A stretch of DNA of 64,000 bases from Agreia sp. Leaf210 (GCF_001421485.1 NZ_LMKK01000002.1:591561-655560); one strand, 5' to 3'. Numbered from the stretch's first letter, positions 26,642-35,241 are shown. Notes: generated by a model not told the origin, from the sequence alone. Numbers and translations: made by a program.

Positions 26642-28196
26642 TGTCGTTCCCCCAGGTCGAGGTCGTCAGCGAAGGTCGAGCAGTGGCGAACCGCACGATC
26701 GACCACGACAGTGCGGGCAGAATCGCCTTCGCCCTGCCGTCGTCGACCGTCACGATGCCGAGGTCGAGCGCGAGCACGGCATCCGGGTCGGCCTGCGTAT
26801 TGCTCGCGTGCCGGTCGCGGCCTGTCGGCACGCCGAGCGTGCGCTCGTACAGAACGGATGCGATGGGCGCGCCCTCGACGTCGATCGACACCTCGAGGGG
26901 GTCGGTCGTCGAGCGGTTCACGAGAAGCAGGGTCATCTCGTCTGCCTCGGTCAGCGCGATCACGTCGAGTAGCGAGACGTCTCCGTACTTCGACGTGTGC
27001 TGCCGATCCGAATGCACCCGTGTGCTCACCACGTCGCCGGTCGCGAAGCGTGCTGTCAGAGCGAACGGATGGAAGGTGGTCTGTCGCCAGGCGGGCCCGT
27101 TCGGCTCCGATCGGATGGGGGCGATTACGTTCACGAGCTGGGCGAGATTGGCCATGCTCACCACGTCGGAGTTGCGCAACAACGACATGAGCAGGCTGCC
27201 CACCACGACGGCATCGGTCACGGTGTACTCGTCTTCGATGATGCGCGGGTGATTCTTCCAGTCGCCGGCGAAGAGCGGCGGCTTGTCCACCTCGTTGAAG
27301 CGTGTCTGGTTCCAAACATTCCACTCGTCGACGCTGATGCCGATCGTGCGCTCGGAGCCGTGCGCGTCGAGGGTGTCGCGGATGATGTCGGCCACCGTGC
27401 GGATGTAGCGATCGAGTCCGACGCCCGATGCCAAGAAACTCTCGAGATCGCCGTTCTCCTCGTAATAGGCGTGCAGCGAGATATGGTCGAAGACGTCGAT
27501 GCCGTGCTCGAGCACCGTCTTCTCCCACGTGCCGAAAGTGGGCATGTCGGCGTTCGAGCTCCCCGCGGCGACGAGCTCGATCGTCGGGTCGATCCACTTC
27601 ATGACCCGGCCGGTCTCGGCGGCGAGCCGGCCGTACTCATCCGCCGTCTTGTGGCCGATCTGCCACGGCCCGTCCATCTCGTTGCCGAGGCACCAGAGCG
27701 TGATGCCGAAAGGCTCGTCGCGACCGTTGCCACGGCGCTGTTCGGCGAGCGTCGTGCCGGAGGGGTGGTTGCTGTATTCGAGAAGCGAGGCTGCCTCTTC
27801 TATGCCGCGGGTACCGAGGTTGACCGCATTCATGACCTCCACGCCGGCCGTCTCGGCCCACTCGGCGAACTCGTGCAGGCCCACCTGGTTGCTTTCGACG
27901 CTGTGCCAGGCCACCTCGAGCCGCGTGGGTCGTTCTGAGACCGGCCCCACGCTGTCTTCCCAACGGAACCCCGAGACGAAGTTGCCCCCGGGGTACCGGA
28001 TGACGGTGGCCCCGAGTTCGCGCACCAACTCGAGCACGTCGCCTCGGAACCCCTGCTCGTTCGCCGTGGGATGACCCGGCTCGTAGATTCCGGTGTAGAC
28101 GGCGCGGCCCATGTGCTCGACGAAGGAGCCGAACAGGCGGGGCGACACCGGGGCGATGATGTCGGACGGGGTGACGGTGACGCGGGCGTGGGCCAC
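26634..28196 (-). CDS. alpha-L-arabinofuranosidase, glycoside hydrolase family 51
   Basis: A 520-residue cytosolic GH51 enzyme. The start at GTG 28196 matches the family N-terminus (HARVTVTPSDIIAPVSPRLFGSFVEHMGR). The acid/base is Glu173 in CLGNEMDGPW and the nucleophile Glu291 in ISVDEWNVW; the beta-sandwich C-terminus follows. It releases terminal arabinofuranose from arabino-oligosaccharides. It lies 72 bp after the binding-protein gene, with a stable stem-loop in that spacer, and is followed by the GH35 gene. Confidence 0.93.
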   Translation of the reverse strand: MAHARVTVTPSDIIAPVSPRLFGSFVEHMGRAVYTGIYEPGHPTANEQGFRGDVLELVRELGATVIRYPGGNFVSGFRWEDSVGPVSERPTRLEVAWHSVESNQVGLHEFAEWAETAGVEVMNAVNLGTRGIEEAASLLEYSNHPSGTTLAEQRRGNGRDEPFGITLWCLGNEMDGPWQIGHKTADEYGRLAAETGRVMKWIDPTIELVAAGSSNADMPTFGTWEKTVLEHGIDVFDHISLHAYYEENGDLESFLASGVGLDRYIRTVADIIRDTLDAHGSERTIGISVDEWNVWNQTRFNEVDKPPLFAGDWKNHPRIIEDEYTVTDAVVVGSLLMSLLRNSDVVSMANLAQLVNVIAPIRSEPNGPAWRQTTFHPFALTARFATGDVVSTRVHSDRQHTSKYGDVSLLDVIALTEADEMTLLLVNRSTTDPLEVSIDVEGAPIASVLYERTLGVPTGRDRHASNTQADPDAVLALDLGIVTVDDGRAKAILPALSWSIVRFATARPSLTTSTWGNDNA

Positions 28197-28227
28197 GGAG
28201 GATTCTCTTTCGGGTGTGCGTGAAGAC

Positions 28228-28255
28228 GGCCCCCGCCAGCGCACTGACGGGGGCC
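28228..28255 (-). terminator. intercistronic stem-loop between binding protein and GH51 genes
   Basis: GGCCCCCGCCAG and CTGACGGGGGCC form a 12-bp stem (one mismatch) with a 4-base loop, 13 bases after the binding-protein stop. There is no T-run. It may act as a partial terminator or a 3'-end stabiliser, so that the binding protein is made in excess over the enzymes. Confidence 0.65.
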
Positions 28256-28268
28256 GCAGGACGAGGAG

Positions 28269-29621
28269 CTAGTTACCGGTCTTGACGGTGAAGCCCTGTT
28301 CGTTTCCGTAGTCGGCCGTGGCCTTCTGCCACGCCTCGAGTCCGGTGTTCAGGTCGGACTTGTCGGCGTAGGACTTGCCGACGGTGTCGTTGAAGATGCT
28401 GTTCGAGTAGACCTGGAAGGGCAGGTACTGCCATCCCTTCACGACGTCTTTCGACGACTGCACCAGAACCTGGTTGATCTTCTGACCACCGAAGTAGGGG
28501 CTCTCGTAGTTCAGGAACGAGTCGTTGTTGAGGTCGGCGACGGTAGAGGGGAAGCCGCCCTTGGCGATCGACGTCTGCGTTCCGTCGCCCTCGTTCATGT
28601 ACTGCAGGAACCCGGCTGCGGCGAGCTTGTTCTTGCTCTGCTTCAGGATCGCGTCGCCGCCTCCGCCGTTCTCGGCGCTGGCTGCCTGTCCCTTCTCCCA
28701 CGTGGGCATGGGGGCTACGCGCCAGTCGCCGGAGGCCTGTGCGACGCCCGACTCGAGGTTTCCGGGCATCCAGGCACCGATGGTGAGGGTCGCGATGCTG
28801 CCATCGCCGAGTCCCTTGTACCACTCGTCGCTCCACGAGGTGATGGGCGAGACGAGTCCGCCCTCGACGAGCTGGCTCCAGGTGTCGGCGAACTTCTTCG
28901 AGCCCTCATCCTGCAGGTTGATCGAGACATCGGTCGACTTCTCGGTCTTGTACGGCTGGCCGCCCGCCTGCCAGATCATGCTCGTGGTGAAGCCCGCGTC
29001 GCCGGTGTCGTTGGTGATGTACTTCGTAGGGTCTGCGGCGTGCAGCTGCTTGGCCGCGGCGACGTACTCATCCCACGTGGTCGGCACGGCGATGCCGTAC
29101 TGGTCGAAGACGGCCTTGTTGTAGAACAGCGCCATAGGGCCGGAGTCCTGCGGGAGGGCGTAGACGCCGTCGTTCAGGCTGACCGAGTTCCAGGTGCTGT
29201 CGGTGTATTTGTCGGCGAAGGAGTCGAATCCGAAGCCCTTCAGATCGACGAGCGAGTCGCTGAGTGCGAACTGGGGCAGGGCGTAGTACTCGATCTGGGC
29301 GACGTCGGGCGCACCCGATCCGGCCTTGATCGCGTTCTGCAGCTTCACGTACTGGTCGTTGCCGGTTCCGGCGTTGACGACCTTGACCGTGATCTTCGGG
29401 TGTTCCTTCTCGAAGTCCTTGGCGATCTGCTCGACGGCCGGGGCCCAGGCCCAGACGGTGATCGTCGTCTCGGTGTCGAGAGCCTTGGCGATGTCGTCGG
29501 CGTTGCCGGTCTCGGCGCTGCCGCCAGCCGAAGAGCAGGCCGAGAGGGCGAGGCCCAGGGCGAGGACGCCCGTGAGGGCGGCGGCGCCCCTACGGAGGCG
29601 TCGTGTGCTGCGAATCTTCAT
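28269..29621 (-). CDS. ABC transporter sugar-binding lipoprotein (family 1)
   Basis: A 450-residue extracellular solute-binding protein. A basic N-terminus and hydrophobic stretch end in the lipobox LSAC, with Cys29 as the predicted lipidation site. The mature part has the family 1 signature (TITVWAWAPAVEQIAKDFEKEHPKI, later AMLFYNKAVFDQYGIAVPTTWDEY). It should deliver oligosaccharides to the two permeases encoded upstream. Substrate is inferred from the GH51 and GH35 partners. A GAAAGG ribosome binding site precedes the ATG. Confidence 0.93.
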   Translation of the reverse strand: MKIRSTRRLRRGAAALTGVLALGLALSACSSAGGSAETGNADDIAKALDTETTITVWAWAPAVEQIAKDFEKEHPKITVKVVNAGTGNDQYVKLQNAIKAGSGAPDVAQIEYYALPQFALSDSLVDLKGFGFDSFADKYTDSTWNSVSLNDGVYALPQDSGPMALFYNKAVFDQYGIAVPTTWDEYVAAAKQLHAADPTKYITNDTGDAGFTTSMIWQAGGQPYKTEKSTDVSINLQDEGSKKFADTWSQLVEGGLVSPITSWSDEWYKGLGDGSIATLTIGAWMPGNLESGVAQASGDWRVAPMPTWEKGQAASAENGGGGDAILKQSKNKLAAAGFLQYMNEGDGTQTSIAKGGFPSTVADLNNDSFLNYESPYFGGQKINQVLVQSSKDVVKGWQYLPFQVYSNSIFNDTVGKSYADKSDLNTGLEAWQKATADYGNEQGFTVKTGN

Positions 29622-29684
29622 GATGTGCCTTTCACTTCCTTGTGTGTTGAACAGGTGATGCGGGGGATGGGACGAGTAGGTGGA

Positions 29685-30632
29685 TCACGCCTTGACGCTT
29701 CCGGCGGTGAGACCCGACTGCCAGTACTTCTGCAGGAACAGGAACGCCACGATGATCGGAACGATCGTGAGCAGCGATCCCGTGACGACCAGGTTGTAGA
29801 TGGCGTCACCGCCGACCGTCTGCGACTGCTGGTTCCACTGGTTCAGCCCGACCGTGAGCGGGTACCAGGTGGGCTCGGACAGCATGATCAGGGGCAGGAA
29901 GTAGTTGTTCCACGTCGCCACCACGGTGAACAGCAGAACCGTGACGATGCCCGGGGTCAGTAGGCGCAGTGAGATGGTGAAGAACGTGCGCATCTCGCCG
30001 GCCCCATCCATGCGCGCCGCCTCGAGCACCTCGGTCGGCACCGCGTCGAGGGCGTAGGTCCAGATCAGGTAGAGGCCGAACGGGCTGATCAGCGAGGGCA
30101 GGATGATCGACCACGGCGTGTTGGTCAGGCCCAGCTGGCTGAACATCAGGAAGGTCGGAACCGCCAGGGCCGTGCCCGGGATGGCGACGGCGCCGAGGAC
30201 GACGGCGAAGACGAGCTTCTTGCCGGGGAAGTTGAACTTGGCGAGCCCGTAGCCGCCGAGAGCGGCGAGCAGGGTGGCTCCGCCGGCGCCCACCACCACG
30301 TACAGCAGTGTGTTGCCGAACCAGCGCACGAACTCGCCGTTGCCGTAGGTGAGGGTCTGCGAGATGTTGTCGAACAGCGAGAAGTCTCCGCTGAACCAGA
30401 GACCGAACGAGCTGAGCAGCTCGGACTGGGTCTTGGTCGAGCTGACGAACAGCCAGAACAGCGGGAAGAGCGCGTACACGACCATGACGGCCATGACGAT
30501 GGTGAGCAGGATAGACCGGCGCTGGTGAACGCCTCGGCCCTTGAGCGAACGCGTGTGCCTCGTCGCTCGCGACGACGTTCGTTTGCCCGGTCGGGAGTCT
30601 GCTGACGGGACGGAGATCGTGGCCTGGGTCAT
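29685..30632 (-). CDS. ABC transporter permease, MalG type
   Basis: A 315-residue inner-membrane permease with six hydrophobic segments after a basic N-terminal tail of about 40 residues. The EAA loop is VLEAARMDGAGEMRTFFTISLRLLTPG and the C-terminus ends in the usual LQKYWQSGLTAGSVKA. It pairs with the upstream MalF-type permease (1-bp spacing). No ATP-binding gene is present in the operon, so a shared ATPase encoded elsewhere must energise it. Confidence 0.93.
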   Translation of the reverse strand: MTQATISVPSADSRPGKRTSSRATRHTRSLKGRGVHQRRSILLTIVMAVMVVYALFPLFWLFVSSTKTQSELLSSFGLWFSGDFSLFDNISQTLTYGNGEFVRWFGNTLLYVVVGAGGATLLAALGGYGLAKFNFPGKKLVFAVVLGAVAIPGTALAVPTFLMFSQLGLTNTPWSIILPSLISPFGLYLIWTYALDAVPTEVLEAARMDGAGEMRTFFTISLRLLTPGIVTVLLFTVVATWNNYFLPLIMLSEPTWYPLTVGLNQWNQQSQTVGGDAIYNLVVTGSLLTIVPIIVAFLFLQKYWQSGLTAGSVKA

Positions 30633-30633
30633 C

Positions 30634-31569
30634 TCAGACCTCCTTTCGCGAGCCGCGGTTTTGCACGACGAGTGCGATCACGGCGGTGGCGACGCCCATG
30701 ACGATGGCGATGGTGGCCGCGTAGTTGTACTGCTGGCCCGAGAACGACAGGTTGTAGGCGTACATGTTGGGCGTGAACGAGGTGACGATGGTGTTCTTCG
30801 CCAGAGGCTTCAGGATGTTCGGCTCGTTGAAGAGCTGGAAGCTGCCGATGATCGAGAAGATGGTTCCGATCACGATGGCTGGCCTGAGGGCGGGCAGCTT
30901 GATGTTGCGGATGATGCGCAGGTGGTTGGCGCCGTCGAGCTCCGCCGCCTCGTAGAGATCGGTCGGGATGACTCGGAGAGCCGCATAGAAGAGCAGCATG
31001 TTGTAGCCGACGAACTCCCACGTGACGATGTTGCCGATCGAGGCCAGCACCCATTCGTTCGAGAGCGGGTCGGGCAGCGAGATCCCGAAGAAGTCGTTGA
31101 TGTTGGCGACGAGACCGAAGCGGATCCCGTACATGAATCCCCACATGAGCGTCGCCACGACGGCAGGCACCGCGTAGGGCAGGAAGATGCCGATGCGGAA
31201 GAACGCCGGGAAGTGCAGACGCGCACTGTCGATCGCGAGGGCGGCGAACAACGCGAGCAGCAGCATGATGGGAACCTGCACCACGAGGAAGATCGACACC
31301 CGACCGAGCGACTCCCAGAACTTGGAGTCGCCGAGCACCTGGATGTAGTTCGCGAACCCCACGAAGGAGTTGCCGCCGACGAGCTGGTCTTTGAAGAAGC
31401 TCAGGTAGATCGAGTAGACGACCGGGGCTACCAGCACGAACGCGAAGATGAGCATGAACGGGCCGATGAACTTCCAGCCTGTCCAATCGCGCTTCGCCTT
31501 CTGCGAGGCCGAGCCTCGGCCCAGCCGGGGCGCGACCGCCCGGGGCGGATCCTGTGACACCGTCGTCAT
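30634..31569 (-). CDS. ABC transporter permease, MalF type
   Basis: A 311-residue permease with six hydrophobic segments; the EAA loop is LYEAAELDGANHLRIIRNIKLPALRPA. It is the first gene of the sugar operon (permease-permease-binding protein-GH51-GH35). Its start lies 158 bp from the divergent LacI-type regulator gene, with two near-identical palindromic operators in between. Confidence 0.93.
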   Translation of the reverse strand: MTTVSQDPPRAVAPRLGRGSASQKAKRDWTGWKFIGPFMLIFAFVLVAPVVYSIYLSFFKDQLVGGNSFVGFANYIQVLGDSKFWESLGRVSIFLVVQVPIMLLLALFAALAIDSARLHFPAFFRIGIFLPYAVPAVVATLMWGFMYGIRFGLVANINDFFGISLPDPLSNEWVLASIGNIVTWEFVGYNMLLFYAALRVIPTDLYEAAELDGANHLRIIRNIKLPALRPAIVIGTIFSIIGSFQLFNEPNILKPLAKNTIVTSFTPNMYAYNLSFSGQQYNYAATIAIVMGVATAVIALVVQNRGSRKEV

Positions 31570-31633
31570 TTCACATTCTCATTCTTCTCTTGAGTCTCGC
31601 GTCGGGGGGTGAGCGCTCATCCGCTAGGTCAGA

Positions 31634-31647
31634 TGTTTACGCAAACA
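31634..31647. promoter_or_regulatory. LacI-type operator, copy 1
   Basis: TGTTTACGCAAACA, a 14-bp palindrome with one mismatched pair and the central CG usual for LacI-family sites. It lies 65 bp upstream of the first permease gene and 33 bp, centre to centre, from copy 2. Confidence 0.88.
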
Positions 31648-31666
31648 CGATTCGATCACGCTAGCA

Positions 31667-31680
31667 TGTTTACGTAAACA
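31667..31680. promoter_or_regulatory. LacI-type operator, copy 2
   Basis: TGTTTACGTAAACA, a perfect 14-bp palindrome, 47 bp upstream of the GTG start of the LacI-type regulator gene. With copy 1 it can serve both the sugar operon and the regulator itself. Confidence 0.88.
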
Positions 31681-31727
31681 AATAGCACGCGCGGCTGTGA
31701 TTTATCGCGTGCAGATTTCGGGGAACA

Positions 31728-32783
31728 GTGAACTCTCGGTCAGACAATGTGGTCTTCGATGCGCAGCAGCGCCGCACGCGCGGACCATCGATGGCCGACG
31801 TCGCGGCCATCGCAGGAGTCTCCGCCCAGACCGTCTCACGGGTGGCGAACGGCATGACCAACGTAGACCCGTCGACCAAAGACAGAGTCGTGGCAGCGAT
31901 GAACGAGATCGGCTACCGACCCAACAGCGCGGCTCGTGCTCTGAAGACCGGGCGCTTCAAGTCGATCGGCGTGATCATGTTCACCCTGTCGACCTTCGGC
32001 AACATGCGCACCCTCGACGCGATCGCGACCGCCGCGGCACAGGCGGGCTACTCCATCACCCTCATCCCCATCGCCCTGCCGACGCAGGTGGAGTTGCTCG
32101 GTGCATTCAGCCGCCTCGGTGAACACGCCGTCGACGGGGTGATCGTGATCGTCGAATCCCACATCCTCGACCGATCGGATGTCTCGCTGCCCACCGGCCT
32201 GCCCGTGGTGATCGTCGACTCCGACGCGGGCGACAAGTACAGCGTCGTCGACACCGATCAGGCGTCGGGCGCTCGCGACGCGACCCAGCACCTTCTCGAG
32301 CTCGGCCACCAGACCGTCTGGCATGTCTCCGGGCCGAAGGATTCGTTCAGCGCATCGCGCCGTCGCGAGTCGTGGCAGGCGACGCTGATCGCGGCGGGCG
32401 CCGAGGTGCCCGAGGTGCTGATCGGCGATTGGACCGCGAACTCCGGCTACCTCTGCGGTCTCGAACTGGCGAAACGAGACGACGTCACCGCCGTCTTCGC
32501 TGCGAACGATCAGATGGCACTCGGCCTGATGCGCGCCTTCCACGAGAACGACATCGACGTTCCCGACCGCATCAGCGTCGTCGGTTTCGACGACATGCAG
32601 GAGGCCAGCTCGTTCTGGCCGCCCCTCACGACCGTGCACCAGGACTTCAGCGCGGTGGGCCGCCTGTGCCTCGAGAAGCTCCTCGATCAGATCGACGGAT
32701 CCGGCACCTCGCGCGGCGTCGCCGTCATCCCGACGAGCCTGATCGAGCGCCAGAGCACGGCTGCGCCCGCCTCGCGAACCTAG
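31728..32783 (+). CDS. LacI-family transcriptional regulator of the arabino/galacto-oligosaccharide operon
   Basis: A 351-residue regulator. The LacI helix-turn-helix is SMADVAAIAGVSAQTVSRVANGMTNVDPSTKDRVVAAMNEIGYRPNSAARAL (residues about 21-72), followed by a periplasmic-binding-protein-like sensor domain with FAANDQMALGLMRAFHENDIDVPDRISVVGFDD. The start is GTG 31728. It is divergent from the transport and hydrolase operon and shares its control region with two operators; it probably represses in the absence of an arabinose- or galactose-derived signal. The inducer is inference. Confidence 0.92.
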   Translation: MNSRSDNVVFDAQQRRTRGPSMADVAAIAGVSAQTVSRVANGMTNVDPSTKDRVVAAMNEIGYRPNSAARALKTGRFKSIGVIMFTLSTFGNMRTLDAIATAAAQAGYSITLIPIALPTQVELLGAFSRLGEHAVDGVIVIVESHILDRSDVSLPTGLPVVIVDSDAGDKYSVVDTDQASGARDATQHLLELGHQTVWHVSGPKDSFSASRRRESWQATLIAAGAEVPEVLIGDWTANSGYLCGLELAKRDDVTAVFAANDQMALGLMRAFHENDIDVPDRISVVGFDDMQEASSFWPPLTTVHQDFSAVGRLCLEKLLDQIDGSGTSRGVAVIPTSLIERQSTAAPASRT

Positions 32784-32788
32784 CCCGC

Positions 32789-32825
32789 GGCATCCGCGCC
32801 CCATGGGCGCACCCGCGCCCGGTCG
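32789..32825. repeat. 37-bp dispersed repeat, copy 2
   Basis: GGCATCCGCGCCC and GCGCCCGGTCG with the same 26-bp spacing as copy 1 at 10882-10918. It begins 5 bases after the regulator stop codon. GCATCCGC (32790-32797) also pairs with GCGGATGC (32833-32840). Confidence 0.75.
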
Positions 32826-32847
32826 GCCAGCAGCGGATGCGCCTAAC

Positions 32848-32863
32848 AGGCGCGCACGCGCCT
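32848..32863. terminator. GC-rich hairpin between convergent LacI and dcd genes
   Basis: AGGCGCG-CA-CGCGCCT, a perfect 7-bp stem between two convergent stop codons. There is no T-run on either strand, so a terminator role is probable but not certain. Confidence 0.5.
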
Positions 32864-32867
32864 CGCC

Positions 32868-33458
32868 CTAGTCGCGCGAGACGTCGGTGCGGTGAAAGTT
32901 CAGGTGCGAGCGCGAGGCTGTCGGGCCACGCTGACCCTGGTAGCGCGAGCCGTACTCCGTCGATCCGTAGGGCTTCTCCGCAGAGCTCGACAGGCGGAAG
33001 AAACAGAGCTGGCCGATCTTCATTCCGGGCCAGAGCTTGATCGGCAGCGTCGCTACATTCGACAGCTCGAGGGTCACATGACCCGAGAATCCGGGGTCGA
33101 TGAATCCCGCGGTCGAGTGCGTGAGCAGTCCGAGGCGACCGAGCGAGCTCTTTCCTTCGAGCCGCGCTGCCACGTCGTCGGGCAGCGTGACGAGCTCGAA
33201 GGTGGAGCCCAGCACGAACTCGCCCGGGTGCAGGATGAACGGCTCGTCTGCCTTGGCCTCGATCAGCCGCGTGAGTTCGGGCTGATCCTCGGCCGGGTCG
33301 ATGAAGGGGTACTTGTGGTTGTCGAACAGCCTGAAGAAGCGGTCGAGGCGCACGTCGATGCTCGACGGCTGGATCAGCTCGGGCTGGTAGGGGTCGAGGC
33401 CGATGCGGCCCGCGTCGAGTTCGGCCTTGATGTCACGATCGGATAGCAGCACGGCCAT
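32868..33458 (-). CDS. dcd: dCTP deaminase (probably bifunctional dCTP deaminase/dUTPase)
   Basis: A 196-residue trimeric nucleotide hydrolase with the conserved elements [24 protein letters not shown], the phosphate and catalytic segment [20 protein letters not shown], and [21 protein letters not shown]. It turns dCTP into dUTP, and actinobacterial members such as the Mycobacterium enzyme also carry it on to dUMP. The C-terminal Tyr/Gly-rich segment ([11 protein letters not shown]) closes the active site. It is monocistronic. Confidence 0.95.
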   Translation of the reverse strand: MAVLLSDRDIKAELDAGRIGLDPYQPELIQPSSIDVRLDRFFRLFDNHKYPFIDPAEDQPELTRLIEAKADEPFILHPGEFVLGSTFELVTLPDDVAARLEGKSSLGRLGLLTHSTAGFIDPGFSGHVTLELSNVATLPIKLWPGMKIGQLCFFRLSSSAEKPYGSTEYGSRYQGQRGPTASRSHLNFHRTDVSRD

Positions 33459-33515
33459 AGCCTAGCCAGTGCACACCCCTGCCAGGCTGATGAGCGCTCG
33501 CACTATGGTGGTCGC

Positions 33516-34763
33516 ATGGATGCCGCCGACCAGTTCTCCCGGGCGCTCTCGGCCCCATCGACGCTTCCTTCCGAACTCTCGGGGCTCGACTCCGATCCGC
33601 TCTGGGCGGCCCTTCTCACGAGCGTGCAGAATGTGGTGCTCCGTGAGATCCGTGCGGGGCGGCATCCCGAACTCGCCGACGAGTCACGGCGCGAGGCATG
33701 GCCGGCAGCCCTCGATCGACTCGGCGACGATGCGCGCGTGCGCATCGGCCGCGAGATCGTCGACAAGCTGAGCGTGAGCACGGTCGACGAGCTCTGGAGC
33801 ACTTGCATGCGCGTGCTCGGCACCTCCACGGGCGCGAGCGACGTCGACCGTGCGGCCGAATCGGATGCGCGGGGCACGTCGATCGCCGTGGCGAGCGGCA
33901 ACCCGGTGGCGCAGGAGCACCTCGTCGATCTGCTCGAACTGCTCGGCGAGGTCGTCGACACACAACTCGCCGACCGCTTCGGAGTTCGCGCAGACGATCC
34001 GCGCCCCGAGCCGATCGAGTTCTCGCTCTCCGACGCCGGACCGGCACCCGAGCCCGTGACGGAACCCCGCGCCGCGTCCGTCACCTCGGGATTCACCGCG
34101 CCGGTTCCCGTGGCCATGGCCGACGCGGGCCTCGTCGTGTCGATGCCGCCCGCCCTGACGGAGCCGCCGGCCCAGCCCGCGGCCGTGCCGGTGTTCGACT
34201 GGGCGGCCGACCCGTCGCATCCGGTGTCGACGCCAACGGAGGCGCAAAACGGACCGCCGGGCGATCCGGGATGGCGCCCCGTTCCGACGAAACCGACGAC
34301 GCGTACGCCGGCGCCCCTCGGTCGTCGCGCGGGGGCGTTTCTCATCGACAGGGCCGTCACGATTCTCATCACCGCCGCGGCGTATCTGCTCTTCGTATGG
34401 CCCGCGACCGCTGCGGCCTCGTCGAGCCCGGAGACAGGTGTGCTCGTCGTCGCCCTGGCCCTCGTCGGAGTCGTCGTTGTGAGTCTCGCCTGGTTCGTGG
34501 TCGTGGCGTGGATGGTCGGCACCCGCGGTGCATCTCCCGGAAAGCGCCTCATGCGCATCGAGGTCACGGGATACTCATCCCCCGGCCCTATCGGATTCGG
34601 CCGGGCGCTGCTGCGCGAGCTGATTCTCGCGGCCTTCGCGATCGGAACCGCGCTCACCGCGTGGCTGCCCTACGCATCCGTCTTCTGGGACTCGTCGAAG
34701 CTGCTGCGCGGCTGGCACGACAAGGCGGTCGACGACATCGTGGTCGAGGTCGCACGGCTCTGA
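33516..34763 (+). CDS. RDD-domain membrane protein with long N-terminal cytosolic region
   Basis: A 415-residue protein. Residues 1 to about 265 are polar: a helical region of about 150 residues (LDSDPLWAALLTSVQNVVLREIRAGRHPELADESRREAW) and a Pro/Ala-rich linker. Residues about 268-415 form an RDD domain with three membrane segments (LGRRAGAFLIDRAVTILITAAAYLLF, VALALVGVVVVSLAWFVVVAWMVGTRGASPGKRLMRIEV, LLRELILAAFAIGTALTAWL) and the closing DSSKLLRGWHDKAVDDIVV. RDD proteins are of varied or unknown function; some act as Na+/H+ antiporters. The N-terminal region matches no family I recognise. Confidence 0.75.
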   Translation: MDAADQFSRALSAPSTLPSELSGLDSDPLWAALLTSVQNVVLREIRAGRHPELADESRREAWPAALDRLGDDARVRIGREIVDKLSVSTVDELWSTCMRVLGTSTGASDVDRAAESDARGTSIAVASGNPVAQEHLVDLLELLGEVVDTQLADRFGVRADDPRPEPIEFSLSDAGPAPEPVTEPRAASVTSGFTAPVPVAMADAGLVVSMPPALTEPPAQPAAVPVFDWAADPSHPVSTPTEAQNGPPGDPGWRPVPTKPTTRTPAPLGRRAGAFLIDRAVTILITAAAYLLFVWPATAAASSSPETGVLVVALALVGVVVVSLAWFVVVAWMVGTRGASPGKRLMRIEVTGYSSPGPIGFGRALLRELILAAFAIGTALTAWLPYASVFWDSSKLLRGWHDKAVDDIVVEVARL

Positions 34764-34828
34764 AGGGTCGTGCTGCGCCGCGGATCGTCGGTTAGGCTAT
34801 GGATGCCTGCGGCTCGAAAGCAGGCCAC

Positions 34829-34899
34829 GCGGATGTAGTTCAATGGTAGAACTTCAGCTTCCCAAGCTGATAGCGCGGGTTCGATTCCCGTCATCCGCT
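34829..34899 (+). tRNA. tRNA-Gly (anticodon CCC)
   Basis: A 71-base cloverleaf. The acceptor arm GCGGATG pairs with CATCCGC with U as discriminator; the D-arm is TAGTTCAATGGTAGA; the anticodon arm is TCAGC-TTCCCAA-GCTGA, giving anticodon CCC; the T-arm is CGGGTTCGATTCCCG. CCA is not encoded. It follows the RDD gene by 65 bp and is followed at once by a hairpin terminator. Confidence 0.96.
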
Positions 34900-34905
34900 C
34901 TCACG

Positions 34906-34949
34906 AGAAACGCCCGTCAGAACTTCGAGTTCCGGCGGGCGTTTCTGTT
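34906..34949 (+). terminator. terminator after tRNA-Gly
   Basis: AGAAACGCCCG (34906-34916) and CGGGCGTTTCT (34936-34946) are a perfect 11-bp inverted repeat with an inner GAACT/AGTTC stem, followed by GTTG. The ends are T- and A-rich, so it can work in both directions, also for the converging gene at 34963. Confidence 0.8.
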
Positions 34950-34962
34950 GCTACTGGGCCTA

Positions 34963-35241
34963 CTAGCGGCGGGCAGCACCACGGCCGCGCACCTGGATCC
35001 AGATGATCAGCACGATGATCGCGCCGATGATCGATCCGATGATGCCGGCAGGCTGGAAGAACCCCTCCTGCGCGTCGGCACCGAAGATCAGGAAGCCGAG
35101 GAATCCGCCGACGAACGAGCCGACGACGCCGAGCACGATCGTCATTCCGATCGACAGGTTCTGCTTGCCGGGAACGACGAGACGGGCGACGGCGCCGGCG
35201 ATGATGCCGACGACGAGAATGCTGATGATGAGTCCGAGCAT
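34963..35241 (-). CDS. GlsB/YeaQ/YmgE-family stress membrane protein
   Basis: A 92-residue protein of three glycine-rich hydrophobic segments (LGLIISILVVGIIAGAVARLVVPG, SIGMTIVLGVVGSFVGGFLGFLIFG, AGIIGSIIGAIIVLIIWIQV), the pattern of the transglycosylase-associated GlsB/YeaQ family. The ATG at 35241 is preferred over a longer frame to 35325 because it has a GAAGAGG ribosome binding site and starts at the first helix. Function is unknown; family members are stress-induced. It is divergent from an orphan LuxR-type response regulator, with a palindrome between them. Confidence 0.85.
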   Translation of the reverse strand: MLGLIISILVVGIIAGAVARLVVPGKQNLSIGMTIVLGVVGSFVGGFLGFLIFGADAQEGFFQPAGIIGSIIGAIIVLIIWIQVRGRGAARR

